From Cocleimonas flava (GTDB lineage Bacteria > Pseudomonadota > Gammaproteobacteria > Thiotrichales > Thiotrichaceae), in the NCBI RefSeq assembly GCF_004339015.1, contig NZ_SMFQ01000004.1:555803-619802 (forward strand): a DNA stretch of 64,000 nt, given 5' to 3'. Each line of letters begins with the position of its first letter. The first letter of the stretch is position 1. The notes beneath the pieces were generated by a model. It saw only the letters and a list, made by a program, of their open reading frames with translations, was not told the DNA's origin and did not search any database. Shown here one piece after another: positions 18,764 to 28,386 of this stretch. Made by a program: the position numbers and the translations under genes.

Positions 18764-19930
18764 ATGGAAACTCTATTAAAATTATGGGGCGATTCTGGTA
18801 TCGCTCAATTACAATTTGGCCAGGCAGCTATGATGCTTGTTGCCTTGGTGTTGCTCTATCTTGCGATTAAAAAGGGGTTTGAACCTCTACTTTTAGTGCC
18901 TATCGCTATTGGTACACTTCTGGTTAATGTGCCAGGTGGCGGTTTTGAAGCGGCCCCCGTTTATGATTCGCTTGGACACATGACGAGTCCTGGCGGCATG
19001 ATGTATTACATCTATAACGTTGGTATCGCCTCAGGTATGTTCCCGCTTATTATCTTTATGGGCGTGGGCGCGATGACTGATTTTGGTCCGCTACTTGCTA
19101 ATCCTAAAACCTTATTATTAGGCGCTGCAGCTCAGTTCGGCATCTTCGCAACGGTCATCGGCGCAGTAAGCTTAAGCTACTTTGGTATCCTTGATTTTAG
19201 TCTGAATGATGCTGCAGCTATTGGTATTATCGGTGGTGCAGATGGCCCAACAGCTATCTTCGTAACCAGTAAACTGGCCCCGGATATTCTCGGACCTGTA
19301 GCGGTTGCTGCTTATTCATATATGGCATTGGTTCCGATTATTCAGCCGCCTATTATGCGTGCATTAACCACTGAAAAAGAACGTTCTATTCAAATGGTTC
19401 AGTTACGCCATGTAACGAAAACAGAAAAAATCGTATTCCCATTATTACTACTTGGACTTGTCGCAATGGTATTACCTAGCGCGGCTCCTCTTTTAGGGAT
19501 GTTCTGTTTTGGTAACTTAATGCGTGAAGCGGGCGTGGTAGATCGCTTGAGTGATACTGCTCAAAACTCATTGATCAATATTGTAACAATCTTCCTTGGT
19601 CTGGGTGTTGGATCAAAAATGAGCGCAGATAAATTCCTTAACTGGGAAACACTGGGTATTCTTGCATTAGGCGCAGTTGCTTTCTGTATTGGTACTGCTT
19701 CGGGTATCTTACTCGCTAAACTGATGAATAAATTCAGCGAGAATCCAATCAACCCGTTGATCGGTTCTGCAGGTGTTTCTGCTGTGCCTATGGCGGCCCG
19801 TGTATCGAATAAAGTCGGACTAGAATCAAACCCACACAACCATTTACTTATGCACGCTATGGGACCAAATGTTGCTGGTGTTATTGGATCTGCTATTGCA
19901 GCAGGTGTGATGATTAGTATGGTTAGCTAA
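18764..19930 (+). CDS. oadB: Oxaloacetate decarboxylase beta subunit (sodium pump)
   Basis: 388 residues, about nine or more membrane helices. Family signatures: [17 protein letters not shown] (the region with the functional Asp) and [19 protein letters not shown]. It couples decarboxylation of carboxybiotin to Na+ export across the inner membrane. It starts nine bases after the oadA stop, so it is translated from the same mRNA. A perfect 18-bp inverted repeat lies 21 bases after its stop. Confidence 0.96.
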   Translation: METLLKLWGDSGIAQLQFGQAAMMLVALVLLYLAIKKGFEPLLLVPIAIGTLLVNVPGGGFEAAPVYDSLGHMTSPGGMMYYIYNVGIASGMFPLIIFMGVGAMTDFGPLLANPKTLLLGAAAQFGIFATVIGAVSLSYFGILDFSLNDAAAIGIIGGADGPTAIFVTSKLAPDILGPVAVAAYSYMALVPIIQPPIMRALTTEKERSIQMVQLRHVTKTEKIVFPLLLLGLVAMVLPSAAPLLGMFCFGNLMREAGVVDRLSDTAQNSLINIVTIFLGLGVGSKMSADKFLNWETLGILALGAVAFCIGTASGILLAKLMNKFSENPINPLIGSAGVSAVPMAARVSNKVGLESNPHNHLLMHAMGPNVAGVIGSAIAAGVMISMVS

Positions 19931-19951
19931 GCAAAAACACGACTATTACTT

Positions 19952-19998
19952 CATTTTAATCAGAAGCTAACTTCAACGAATAGCTTCTGATTAAAATG
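19952..19998 (+). terminator. Perfect 18-bp inverted repeat after oadB
   Basis: CATTTTAATCAGAAGCTA (19952-19969), an 11-base loop, then its exact complement (19981-19998). It would form a strong RNA hairpin at the end of oadGAB. It lacks a T run and instead touches C6 motif copy 5, which itself ends in T5. Its function may be termination or 3'-end protection. Confidence 0.6.
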
Positions 19999-19999
19999 A

Positions 20000-20025
20000 C
20001 ACCCCCCTACTTTGAGGCAGTTTTT
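20000..20025 (+). repeat. Interspersed C6 motif, copy 5
   Basis: CACCCCCCTACTTTGAGGCAG then T5, starting right after the 18-bp hairpin. Confidence 0.85.
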
Positions 20026-20377
20026 CTGCTGTCTTTTACGCCAAACGCTTAGTTCACTATAGATTTAATCTTAATCTAGTTCTCTCTCTCTCTTTGATTA
20101 TTGGCTACGCTTTTCCTTTAGTTGTGATGTGATAAGTCGTTTCGTATCGTTTACTTTAATCAGCTTCTCATCCTTTTCTGAATGAACTCCAGTCTTACAT
20201 AGTGAACTCATATCTAGATAACAATATAAATGATTGTAAAATGAGGTGTTCAACTCAAGTTATCTAACGAAATACAATGCATTTCTTAAGGCAAAAACAG
20301 CTATTAGATTGGTGGAATCTCAGAGATGCGAGACTGGATATTTTCAATAAAAAGAGACTGTTGTTTTTGATTAAAGG

Positions 20378-20405
20378 CACCCCCCTACTTTGGGGCACTT
20401 TTTTT
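20378..20405 (+). repeat. Interspersed C6 motif, copy 6
   Basis: CACCCCCCTACTTTGGGGC, then AC and T7, in the oadB-dsrP convergent gap. In this copy CCCC and GGGG could pair around CTACTTT. Confidence 0.85.
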
Positions 20406-20574
20406 ACAGGGTTTTACAGAGATTAAAATATCTTTGAATTAATTCATTGTGAGTTTAATTTTGACTAGATGGAGTTCTACATAGCTCTCAATACATGGCT
20501 CAATACATGACTAAACACTAACTAATAAACTATTCACTCAGATCATTACCTAGTGAATACTAAGTAATGAGTTT

Positions 20575-21789
20575 TTAAGAATGATGTGGGTCTACACTCG
20601 CATCTGACAACGTCGTTGGTAACAACCGGAAGATTTTCATCCCGATAATCAGGAAACAAATGGCAAGACCTACTCCGCCTATACCTAAAAGATATTCCGG
20701 CAAGGTAGCTGAGTATGCATTGAAAACACCATCAGAGAATGTACTACTGGTTTCCGAGTTTGGGAACAACACCAATGGATACGATTGTCCACCAATCAAG
20801 ATCACATAAATCTGGGCAAGACCGCCAAAAACAGCTAATGCTGCGGCCACAGCCAATGCCATTCTATTATTTCTAAGGAAGGTACACCAAACCAGAAACA
20901 TAGGTACCAAGCTCCCAAAAAGGATTTGGCCGTACCAGAATAGATTAGAGAACGGACCACCATTAAGGATATAGGACTCAACACCATGATGTTCTGTGGC
21001 ATAGAGATTGGTTAAGTGCCTCACTAATTCCAGGAAAAATACCAAGGCAATAAAAATCGCCAAGGTATAACGTAAACGATTTAATACGGCATCACCTAAT
21101 TCACGACCCGTCATTTTGAAACTTGCCATCAGCACTAATGTGTAGATCGCAGTACCATATACGTAGGATGCTACGATAAATAATGGCGCTAGAATTGCGG
21201 CATCGTAATACTGTCTCGCAACCAGAAAACCGAAGATTGAGCCAGTACCCATAGTCAGCACAAAGCGCCAGATCATATTGATGATACCAACAGGCTTATA
21301 CAGTTTTTTAGACGCTTTACTGCGATCCATCATCGTCCATAGATAGACGGCAATAATTGCTATGAAACCGGAATAAAGGATAATGTTCCACGCAAATATC
21401 GATTTAAAATTAATATAACCAAATGCCATTTCGATAACATGTCCTATGCTTCCTAAATCAAGCAATAAAACGACCAAACCACCAATCAGTAGCGCTACTG
21501 CGAGAAAAGCAGATAAACGCCCTAATGGCTGATATATTTTTTTACCAAAGACCGTACCAACAGTCGCCACGTTAGCAGCACCTGATGCAGCAACGATTAA
21601 GAATATCGCAAACACATGAGGCATCCCCCATACGATTTGATTATTCATCCCGGTAACATAATGACCATGATGATGTATGTAGTAAAACGCAGCGATACCA
21701 GCCAAAGCCAATAAACCAAAGAAACCCAAAACAGCCCAATAGCCGAGACCACTATTTTTAACTTCACTGAATACGGTATTTGTAGACAT
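20575..21789 (-). CDS. dsrP: DsrP, quinone-reactive membrane subunit (NrfD family) of DsrMKJOP
   Basis: 404 residues with about ten membrane helices (for example WAVLGFFGLLALAGIAAFYY at the start, LALVFFLELVRHL in the middle). An NrfD/PsrC-type integral protein that exchanges electrons with quinone. It starts one base after the dsrO stop and is the last gene of the operon here. In Allochromatium vinosum dsrN, dsrR and dsrS follow; none is present before the convergent oadB. Confidence 0.95.
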   Translation of the reverse strand: MSTNTVFSEVKNSGLGYWAVLGFFGLLALAGIAAFYYIHHHGHYVTGMNNQIVWGMPHVFAIFLIVAASGAANVATVGTVFGKKIYQPLGRLSAFLAVALLIGGLVVLLLDLGSIGHVIEMAFGYINFKSIFAWNIILYSGFIAIIAVYLWTMMDRSKASKKLYKPVGIINMIWRFVLTMGTGSIFGFLVARQYYDAAILAPLFIVASYVYGTAIYTLVLMASFKMTGRELGDAVLNRLRYTLAIFIALVFFLELVRHLTNLYATEHHGVESYILNGGPFSNLFWYGQILFGSLVPMFLVWCTFLRNNRMALAVAAALAVFGGLAQIYVILIGGQSYPLVLFPNSETSSTFSDGVFNAYSATLPEYLLGIGGVGLAICFLIIGMKIFRLLPTTLSDASVDPHHS

Positions 21790-21790
21790 T

Positions 21791-22519
21791 TTATATACCC
21801 CAGTAACGCACGCCAGTATTCAACTCGAGATCAGCACGAATCTGCGTTCCACCATATTGTTTTAATACTTTGCTGATTTGGCTGTTTTCGTCGTTTAAAT
21901 CACCAAATAGCATTGCCTCAGGCGCTGCATCAACACACGCTGGATTCTTTCCTGCATCGACGCGATTAACACACATATTGCAAGATTCAACCGTACCCTT
22001 ACCACGGGGAGTGCCTGGGCGTTGATCTACCAGAGTTTCATGAACGAAACTTCTGGCTTTGTAAGGACACGCCATCATGCAGTAACGACAACCAATACAG
22101 ATGTGTTTATTCACCTGGACGATTCCATCTGCACGCTTCATTGATGCACCAGTTGGGCATACATCGACGCAAGGCGCAGTCTCACAATGTTGACACATAA
22201 CGGGTAAACTCATTGTTTTACCAGTCATTTTTTCTGTGACTTTTACTTTACGTATCCATTGTGCATCTTGTTGATCGTTTGAGTGTTTTTCATCACCCCA
22301 ACCATGTTCTTTTTTACAGGCTTCAATACAGGCATCACCGCCATCGCTCAGCTTATTAATATCTATCAGCATGCCCCAACGTACTTTATCGCTGATTGGC
22401 TCATCGGCAGGTTTAGCCTGCACTTCGCGCAAGAATACACCCGGCGCAATTGTTACAGCTGCTGCTGTTCCTGCTAGGCCAGAGAGGAAATTTCGGCGGT
22501 ATGAATCTATCTTACTCAC
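21791..22519 (-). CDS. dsrO: DsrO, periplasmic iron-sulfur subunit of DsrMKJOP
   Basis: 242 residues. A twin-arginine export signal (SYRRNFLSGLAGTAAAV) targets it to the periplasm. Cys clusters for several [4Fe-4S] centres are readable: CIEACKKEHG, CQHCETAPCVDVCPTGA, CIGCRYCMMACPYKAR and CNMCVNR. Known role: electron relay between DsrJ and DsrP. Its start overlaps the dsrJ stop by four bases, so translation is probably coupled. Confidence 0.96.
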   Translation of the reverse strand: MSKIDSYRRNFLSGLAGTAAAVTIAPGVFLREVQAKPADEPISDKVRWGMLIDINKLSDGGDACIEACKKEHGWGDEKHSNDQQDAQWIRKVKVTEKMTGKTMSLPVMCQHCETAPCVDVCPTGASMKRADGIVQVNKHICIGCRYCMMACPYKARSFVHETLVDQRPGTPRGKGTVESCNMCVNRVDAGKNPACVDAAPEAMLFGDLNDENSQISKVLKQYGGTQIRADLELNTGVRYWGI

Positions 22520-23139
22520 TGATCACTCCCTTTTTTAGAGCTCGCTTTATTACTTTGATCTGTTTTCACATCTGAAACTTCATTGGTATCAAAAGTGACG
22601 TTTTTAGCCAATGACAGTGTTGCAATTTCATCGCTTACATTTGCCTGGATATAACTTTTAATTTCAGTATGTGCTTTAGAATTATGATAATTCTGTATTG
22701 AATTGGATATTGATGTAGTTGGTTGCTTTACAGGGTGATCAACATGACATTCAAAACAATCTAATTTAGCAGCTACATAGCCATGACACGTCGAGCAGAA
22801 ATGCTCGGGGTTGGTATGCCGTAAAACTTCACCATTATGCTGTTCTGGCACATGACAATTAATGCAGGCATTCAAACTATACTTTTGCGTTCGAATTCCA
22901 TTGTAGACAGTTTCATCTCGTTTATGCATAAGCTCATCCATGTGATTCTTACGCATGTGAGCTACATGTTTATCGCGGATTTCATCAGAATCAAACTGCT
23001 TTGATGCTTTCATCAATGCAGGCGGCTCACTATCACAGGCACTTAAGCTTAGAAGTGTTACCGATAAAAACGATAATAAAACAGCCAAAGGTACTGACTG
23101 TTTTAAAAACCGTGTGAATGTAGATTGAATTCTCAACAT
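22516..23139 (-). CDS. dsrJ: DsrJ, triheme cytochrome c of DsrMKJOP
   Basis: 207 residues. Three heme attachment sites are present: CINCH, CSTCH and CFECH, as expected. The N-terminal hydrophobic segment ends in LSLSAC, which reads as a lipobox, so this DsrJ may be a lipoprotein rather than merely membrane-anchored. The C-terminal ~60 residues after the last heme (to KKGSDQ) are polar and make the protein longer than the roughly 150 residues I expect for DsrJ. Role: periplasmic electron entry or exit of the complex. Confidence 0.93.
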   Translation of the reverse strand: MLRIQSTFTRFLKQSVPLAVLLSFLSVTLLSLSACDSEPPALMKASKQFDSDEIRDKHVAHMRKNHMDELMHKRDETVYNGIRTQKYSLNACINCHVPEQHNGEVLRHTNPEHFCSTCHGYVAAKLDCFECHVDHPVKQPTTSISNSIQNYHNSKAHTEIKSYIQANVSDEIATLSLAKNVTFDTNEVSDVKTDQSNKASSKKGSDQ

Positions 23140-23170
23140 ATTGTTCTCTGAAAATTGCTGATAGCCAGAA

Positions 23171-25138
23171 TTAACCGCCTAGGCCCATTTCAATGTAGCC
23201 TGTAGGACAAACATCAGAACAGATATGACAACCAATGCATTTGTTGTAATCAGTATCAACATATCTTCCCGTTGTAGATTGGTCTTTTTTGACTCTGAAG
23301 ACAGCATCTTGAGGGCAGTAAATAACACAGTTATCGCACTCAAAACACATACCACAACTCATGCAACGTTCCGCTTCATCGACAACTTGTTGCTCTTCAA
23401 GTGCGTTCATACGCTCGACAAAGTGACCTAGTACCTGATTCTCATTTGGCACATCTTCAGTACGTTTATTTCGCTCTACATTTTCGAAATGACCCAGGAA
23501 TAGTTCGCTGGAAGCGACAATTTCATGTTCAGAACGATCATCAAAGTTATGTACTGCAAAATCGTCTTTATCTGTACCACGAAGATCTTCTTCTTTACCC
23601 TCTTCATAAGAAACCGGGCTCAAGTTAAATTCTTTTAGTTTGTCTAATAAGTCAAAATGGTGTTTATCGACTTTTGGACGTTTGCTTAACTTTTCTTCGT
23701 TATGAACAAGATAGTGATCAATGGTTTCAGCAGCTATTGAAGCCTGTCCGATTGCAGTCGTTAATAAGTGAGGACGAACAATATCACCAGCAACGAAGTG
23801 TCCTTCTTTTCCAGGAACCTGATAAAAGTTATCAGCATCGATAGCGTTACGGTCATTACCGTATTCCTCGACACCTTCTAAGTCACCAAACTGTCCGATA
23901 GCAGAAACGATAAGATCAGCTTCGATTAACGTCTCTTTACCGCCCTCTTTTGGCTTAGGCATATTGCCTTCCATAACAGCTTCAACCACTTTAAGTCCAA
24001 TGGCTCTGCCATTTTCGTCAACAACGATTTCAGAAGGCATTACTTCGGTTAAAATTGTGACGCCTTCGATTAGTGCGTCTTGAACTTCATGCTCGGCAGC
24101 GGTCATTTGATCCAATGGAAACAATGACGTTAAGGTAACTTCCGCAGGTACTTTATTCGCAGGTTCTGCATCATGCTTCACTTTACCCGTTGCAACATCT
24201 TCAGCGTGCTCTGTGTAATTAGCTAATGAACCGATACGACGAGAGACAGAAACCACATCGATAGAAGTATCACCACCACCCACACAAACAACTTTAGGTG
24301 CAGTGTATTTCATATCACCAAGATTAAAGGCTTCCAGAAATTTTACTGCCGTAACAGCATTAGGAACTTGATCCCAGTTATCTACAAATAAACCACGACC
24401 ATTTTTACAACCTAATGCCCAAAGAATGGCATCATATTCACTTTCAAGATCAGCAACCGCCACATCTTTACCAACACGTGTGTTTAGTTTTACTTCAACG
24501 CCATCCATATTTGTAATTCGGGCGATTTCAGCATCCATGCTGTCACGTGGTACACGATATCCCGGTATACCGTAACGAGCCATGCCACCCAATTGTGCAT
24601 GATCGTCAAAAATTGTTGAGTAATGCCCCATTTTTCGTAATTGATACGCTGCCGCCATTCCAGCAACTCCGCCACCAATAATGGCAACTTTCTTACCTGT
24701 TGGCGTTGCAGAATCATCGAAAGTTAAACCTGCCGCTGTCGCTTGATCACCAATGTACTGTTCTACAGAGTTGATTCCTACAAACTCGTCAACATCATTT
24801 CGGTTACAACCTTCTTCACAAGGTGCAGGACAAACTCTACCCATCATAGAAGGAAATGGATTCGCATCGGTAGAACGACGGAATGCATATTCCTGCATGG
24901 TCATGTCACCTGTTGGCTTTTCTATGCCACGGACAATCTGTAGCCAGCCACGGATATCTTCACCAGAAGGACAACTTCCCTGACATGGTGGAGTTTTCTG
25001 AATATAGGTAGGACATTTATACGATGTATCTTCCTGGAAGATATGGTCTCCCATGCTGCTCCACGTATCATCGCCATCATCGTAACGACGAAATGTGTGG
25101 GTCTGTGCCAATTTCTTATCATCAGGTGAAGTTGCCAT
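23171..25138 (-). CDS. dsrL: DsrL, NAD(P)H-oxidoreductase partner of reverse DsrAB
   Basis: 655 residues, cytoplasmic. The N-terminal Cys cluster (CPTYIQKTPPCQGSCPSG) resembles the glutamate synthase small-subunit family. Two dinucleotide-binding loops follow: VAIIGGGVAGMAAAYQL (FAD) and VVCVGGGDTSIDVVSVSRR (NAD(P)). The C-terminus carries a ferredoxin domain with two clusters (CMSCGMCFECDNCVIYCP and CIGCHICSDVCP). Known: in sulfur oxidisers DsrL takes electrons from rDsrAB to NAD+ and is essential for stored-sulfur oxidation. Its presence with DsrEFH marks the oxidative direction. Confidence 0.96.
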   Translation of the reverse strand: MATSPDDKKLAQTHTFRRYDDGDDTWSSMGDHIFQEDTSYKCPTYIQKTPPCQGSCPSGEDIRGWLQIVRGIEKPTGDMTMQEYAFRRSTDANPFPSMMGRVCPAPCEEGCNRNDVDEFVGINSVEQYIGDQATAAGLTFDDSATPTGKKVAIIGGGVAGMAAAYQLRKMGHYSTIFDDHAQLGGMARYGIPGYRVPRDSMDAEIARITNMDGVEVKLNTRVGKDVAVADLESEYDAILWALGCKNGRGLFVDNWDQVPNAVTAVKFLEAFNLGDMKYTAPKVVCVGGGDTSIDVVSVSRRIGSLANYTEHAEDVATGKVKHDAEPANKVPAEVTLTSLFPLDQMTAAEHEVQDALIEGVTILTEVMPSEIVVDENGRAIGLKVVEAVMEGNMPKPKEGGKETLIEADLIVSAIGQFGDLEGVEEYGNDRNAIDADNFYQVPGKEGHFVAGDIVRPHLLTTAIGQASIAAETIDHYLVHNEEKLSKRPKVDKHHFDLLDKLKEFNLSPVSYEEGKEEDLRGTDKDDFAVHNFDDRSEHEIVASSELFLGHFENVERNKRTEDVPNENQVLGHFVERMNALEEQQVVDEAERCMSCGMCFECDNCVIYCPQDAVFRVKKDQSTTGRYVDTDYNKCIGCHICSDVCPTGYIEMGLGG

Positions 25139-25237
25139 GCTTATATCTCCATTACTCTATCCAGAAAATTCTAGATAATTTAATTTCTAAAACGCTGTTA
25201 AAGATTTTCAACTCTTAATAGTCAAAAATAGCGTAAT

Positions 25238-26923
25238 TTACTTATCGCTAGTTTCTTTCTCAGCTTCTTCGGATTCTTTTGCTGCCTTTTCTGCCGCTGC
25301 TTTTTCTCTTGCAGCTGCCCACTCTGCCTCTTCAGCAGCTTCTTTTGCTTCTATTTCTTCTTCAGTAAGTTGGCCCGTCAAGAAAATCGCGTTACTCACT
25401 AACTGATGCACACTGACAATCATATCCATACTGAATCCATAGTAAGGAACGACCTTTGTGAATTGGGACTTACAAATAGCGCAGATCGCCGCCATGTGAG
25501 TTACCTGATGCTTATCAGTAACATGTTTAAGTGCTTCCATTCTTGGCTGCGCACCTTTAATACGAATATCCATCAGATCATCAGTCAGGATTCCGCCACC
25601 GCCGCCACAACAGAATGTTGCGTCATGAATTGTGTCCGCCGGCATATCTACAAAGTTATTACAAACTGCTCTAATCACATTACGGGGAATATCGAACTGA
25701 CCACCGGGTTTTGCTCCCATACGACTACCACGTGCAATATTACAAGAGTCATGAAAAGTCAGAACCATGTCGTCATTCTTTGACTTATCAATATTCAGCT
25801 TACCGGCCGCTAATGCAGGCTCAGTAATTTCTAATACGTGTTGTGGAATTGGGTAATTCTGATCAAGAAAATCAAAGGGTCCAGCTAGTGTATTTAAGAA
25901 GCTATACGCCACACGCCACGCGTGACCGCATTCGCCAAATACAATACGTTTAACACCCAAGTCTTGAGCTGCCTTACGAATACGCAGAGATATTTTACGC
26001 ATATTCTCGTAACTGCCGATAAACATCCCGAAGTTAGCACCTTCAGATGCATAAGAGCTTAATGTCCAATCGAGTCCTAGCTCATGAAATACTTTTGCAT
26101 AACCCATCAAACCATCAACATGGGGTTCTGCAAAGAAATCAGCTGAAGGGGTAATTAGAAGTATTTCTGCGCCTTTTTTATCCAAAGGTAATTTAACTTC
26201 GACGCCTGTTTCATCGTAAATATCCTCTTCCAGACCTTCTAAGGTATCAGCTAATGCTGCTTCTGGTAGACCAAGATTATTACCAATCTTATTAAGCTTA
26301 CCCATGATCTCAGTACAGTACTTCTGCCCCATACCAATATGATCAAGAATCTCACGCGCTGCCATTGATATTTCAGCAGTATCGATACCATAAGGACAAA
26401 AAACCGAGCAACGACGACATTGTGAACACTGGTGATAGTAGTTATACCAATCTTTAACCACATCTTCGTCTAGTTCAGCCGCACCAACAAATCCGGGCAT
26501 ACCCATTTTGCCGAAAAACTTACCAGCAAAGGTAAAGTAACGACGATACACTTTGCGCAATAAATCTTGTCTGGCGACGGGCATGTTCTTAGGATCTGTT
26601 GTTCCTAAGTAGTAATGACACTTATCTGTGCACGCACCACACTTTACACAAATGTCTAAAAATACCTGAAGCGATCGGTAGCGCCCCTTTAGGTCCGCCA
26701 TTTTGTCTAGCGCACGCTCTTTCCAATTCTCAACTAAGGTATCAGTATTTCCGTATGCAGAAACATCTTCAGGCATATTGAAGTCTGTTGGAAAATGCAT
26801 TGCATCCTGAAATTCAGGTTTAGAAACCCAGGGCCCATGAGATTTCATTGCATCAGGCTGCAAAGCTGGCACATCTACTATGCCATCTTCACCGGTTATT
26901 TCAGGAACATCATAATCAGCCAC
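25238..26923 (-). CDS. dsrK: DsrK, heterodisulfide-reductase-like catalytic subunit of DsrMKJOP
   Basis: 561 residues, cytoplasmic face. Two [4Fe-4S] motifs (CVKCGACTDKCHYYLG, CSQCRRCSVFCPYG) precede two CCG-type regions, including CCGGGGGIL and CAICKSQ, which build the noncubane cluster that acts on the DsrC trisulfide or disulfide. The last ~45 residues are an Ala/Glu/Lys-rich charged tail, likely a helix, which I do not associate with the core enzyme. Lies between dsrM and dsrL. Confidence 0.96.
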   Translation of the reverse strand: MADYDVPEITGEDGIVDVPALQPDAMKSHGPWVSKPEFQDAMHFPTDFNMPEDVSAYGNTDTLVENWKERALDKMADLKGRYRSLQVFLDICVKCGACTDKCHYYLGTTDPKNMPVARQDLLRKVYRRYFTFAGKFFGKMGMPGFVGAAELDEDVVKDWYNYYHQCSQCRRCSVFCPYGIDTAEISMAAREILDHIGMGQKYCTEIMGKLNKIGNNLGLPEAALADTLEGLEEDIYDETGVEVKLPLDKKGAEILLITPSADFFAEPHVDGLMGYAKVFHELGLDWTLSSYASEGANFGMFIGSYENMRKISLRIRKAAQDLGVKRIVFGECGHAWRVAYSFLNTLAGPFDFLDQNYPIPQHVLEITEPALAAGKLNIDKSKNDDMVLTFHDSCNIARGSRMGAKPGGQFDIPRNVIRAVCNNFVDMPADTIHDATFCCGGGGGILTDDLMDIRIKGAQPRMEALKHVTDKHQVTHMAAICAICKSQFTKVVPYYGFSMDMIVSVHQLVSNAIFLTGQLTEEEIEAKEAAEEAEWAAAREKAAAEKAAKESEEAEKETSDK

Positions 26924-26996
26924 AATGATTCTCCCATACTTTATTCTCGATTTCAGACACCAATTTGCTGCTTAGTTTCAGGTTTATTAGCATCGT

Positions 26997-27758
26997 TTAA
27001 TCCAACTCATCCAGGAACATTTTATTTTGCTTTTCTAACTCTTCAGCCCACGGAGCTACATGTCGTTTTTCACGCGGGTTATCTACTTGATTTCGAGTAG
27101 GACTAAAGAAAATACCAGGCGCATGCAATAATTTACTGATTGGAAAAATCAGCATCAAAATGGCGACTAGCCCTAAATGTAATAGTAATAGCCCATCAGT
27201 AGGAAGCGGTTGCCAATCGAAGGTAATTAGCCCTCTAAAGAATGCTTTAACCATTACTATGTCAGTATGACTAACAAAGGACATTAGCAAACCTGAAATA
27301 CCAATCATGATTAGCAATAACAGCATGGCGATGTCAGAAGGTGCTGAAATATAACGAACGCGGTCGATAAAAAGTCGACGGGCTAATAAACCTAACAAAC
27401 CAATGATAAACAGGAATCCAGCATACTTACCAAACGGCTGCATAAACTGAACGAAACCCCAAATTGGTTCTTGCACGTATCTGAAGTGGCGAATCACAAT
27501 CAGCAACATTGCATAGTGAAACAGAAAACCCAATGCCCACAACAATTTGTCCGAACGGAAGAGACTCTTAAATAAGAATACTTCTTGCATCATTCGAATC
27601 ACTACCCCACCCTGTGTGACAGGTGCTGGCGTTGTAGGGATTTTGAGTGGTGCTGGGACTTTAGCGTATATTCGGATTTTATTTGCAACACCTAGTACCA
27701 ATACAAGTGTCGCAGCCCAAAATAATACGGCATAAATAACACCAATGGTCATTTGCAC
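26997..27758 (-). CDS. dsrM: DsrM, NarI-like cytochrome b subunit of DsrMKJOP
   Basis: 253 residues, about five or six membrane helices (VLFWAATLVLVLGVANKI at the start), with His residues in FHYAMLLIVIRHF and LLLHLGLVAI placed to bind two b hemes. Takes electrons from DsrK to the quinone pool. A terminator-like hairpin separates it from dsrC upstream, so its transcription may depend on read-through. Confidence 0.94.
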   Translation of the reverse strand: MQMTIGVIYAVLFWAATLVLVLGVANKIRIYAKVPAPLKIPTTPAPVTQGGVVIRMMQEVFLFKSLFRSDKLLWALGFLFHYAMLLIVIRHFRYVQEPIWGFVQFMQPFGKYAGFLFIIGLLGLLARRLFIDRVRYISAPSDIAMLLLLIMIGISGLLMSFVSHTDIVMVKAFFRGLITFDWQPLPTDGLLLLHLGLVAILMLIFPISKLLHAPGIFFSPTRNQVDNPREKRHVAPWAEELEKQNKMFLDELD

Positions 27759-27886
27759 TATGTAGCTCCTAAAATTCTTCTATCTCTATAACTTATTGTA
27801 ATTCTTAATTTTTTATACTTTACTTCTTTTTCTAAAACTCACAAAAGTACTCGGGACTTATAAAAAAGACCAACTTTGATGAGTTT

Positions 27887-27919
27887 GAGAAAAAGAATTC
27901 GGAGATATTACGCTCCGAA
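27887..27919 (-). terminator. Intercistronic terminator hairpin between dsrC and dsrM
   Basis: Minus strand: TTCGGAG, an 8-base loop, CTCCGAA, then TTCTTTTTCTC. A perfect 7-bp stem with a U-rich tail, 31 bases after the dsrC stop. It probably lets only part of the transcripts continue into dsrMKLJOP. Confidence 0.65.
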
Positions 27920-27949
27920 ATCTTTCAGACTACGTTATAAGCTCTGGGC

Positions 27950-28282
27950 TTACACACAACCCGTAGGCTTTGGAAGACCAGCATACTTACACGCTTGCTT
28001 ACCAGGACCGTATGGGAATAAAGAGTAAAGGTACTTAGAGTTGCCTTTGTCTTTGCCTAAACGTTTACCAACAGCTTTTGTTAGAACACGAACTGCAGGA
28101 GCAATTTGATACTCTTCGTAATATTCACGAAGGAAGTTAATGATATCCCAGTGCTCATCTGTTAATTCTACGTCTTCACCTGATGCTAATGCTTTAGCAA
28201 TTTCTGGCGTCCAAGCACTAAGGTCAACTAAATAACCTTCTTCATCTAATTCAATTGATTGACCATCTAATTCGAGTGCCAT
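27950..28282 (-). CDS. dsrC: DsrC, sulfur-carrier protein
   Basis: 110 residues from the ATG at 28282 (MALELDGQ), which has AGGAG at good spacing; nine upstream in-frame codons are not needed. The flexible C-terminal arm has both conserved cysteines, Cys98 and the penultimate Cys109, in ACKYAGLPKPTGCV. Known: these carry sulfur as persulfide or trisulfide between DsrEFH, DsrAB and DsrK. Followed by a terminator-like hairpin, consistent with DsrC being needed in excess over the membrane complex. Confidence 0.97.
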   Translation of the reverse strand: MALELDGQSIELDEEGYLVDLSAWTPEIAKALASGEDVELTDEHWDIINFLREYYEEYQIAPAVRVLTKAVGKRLGKDKGNSKYLYSLFPYGPGKQACKYAGLPKPTGCV

Positions 28283-28386
28283 GTGAGCTCTCCTCTTGTT
28301 TATATACAAAAAATATAAAAATAAAAAATATCAGCTAAAAATCGTATTTCAGGTCACTTGGAAAATCCAAGTTAATGTCATACAGG

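Larger units (their letters stand above)
19931..20574. other. Convergent intergenic region between oadB and dsrP
   Basis: About 640 bases with no ORF of note. It holds the 18-bp inverted repeat (19952-19998), C6 motif copies 5 and 6 (20000-20025, 20378-20405) and a short CT-dinucleotide run (about 20083-20096). Two motif copies in one gap is unusual for this window. Confidence 0.65.

Noticed and set aside
24743..25218. Several overlapping ORFs opposite dsrL
   Set aside because: They are antisense to a well-conserved gene and show no domain or start signal.
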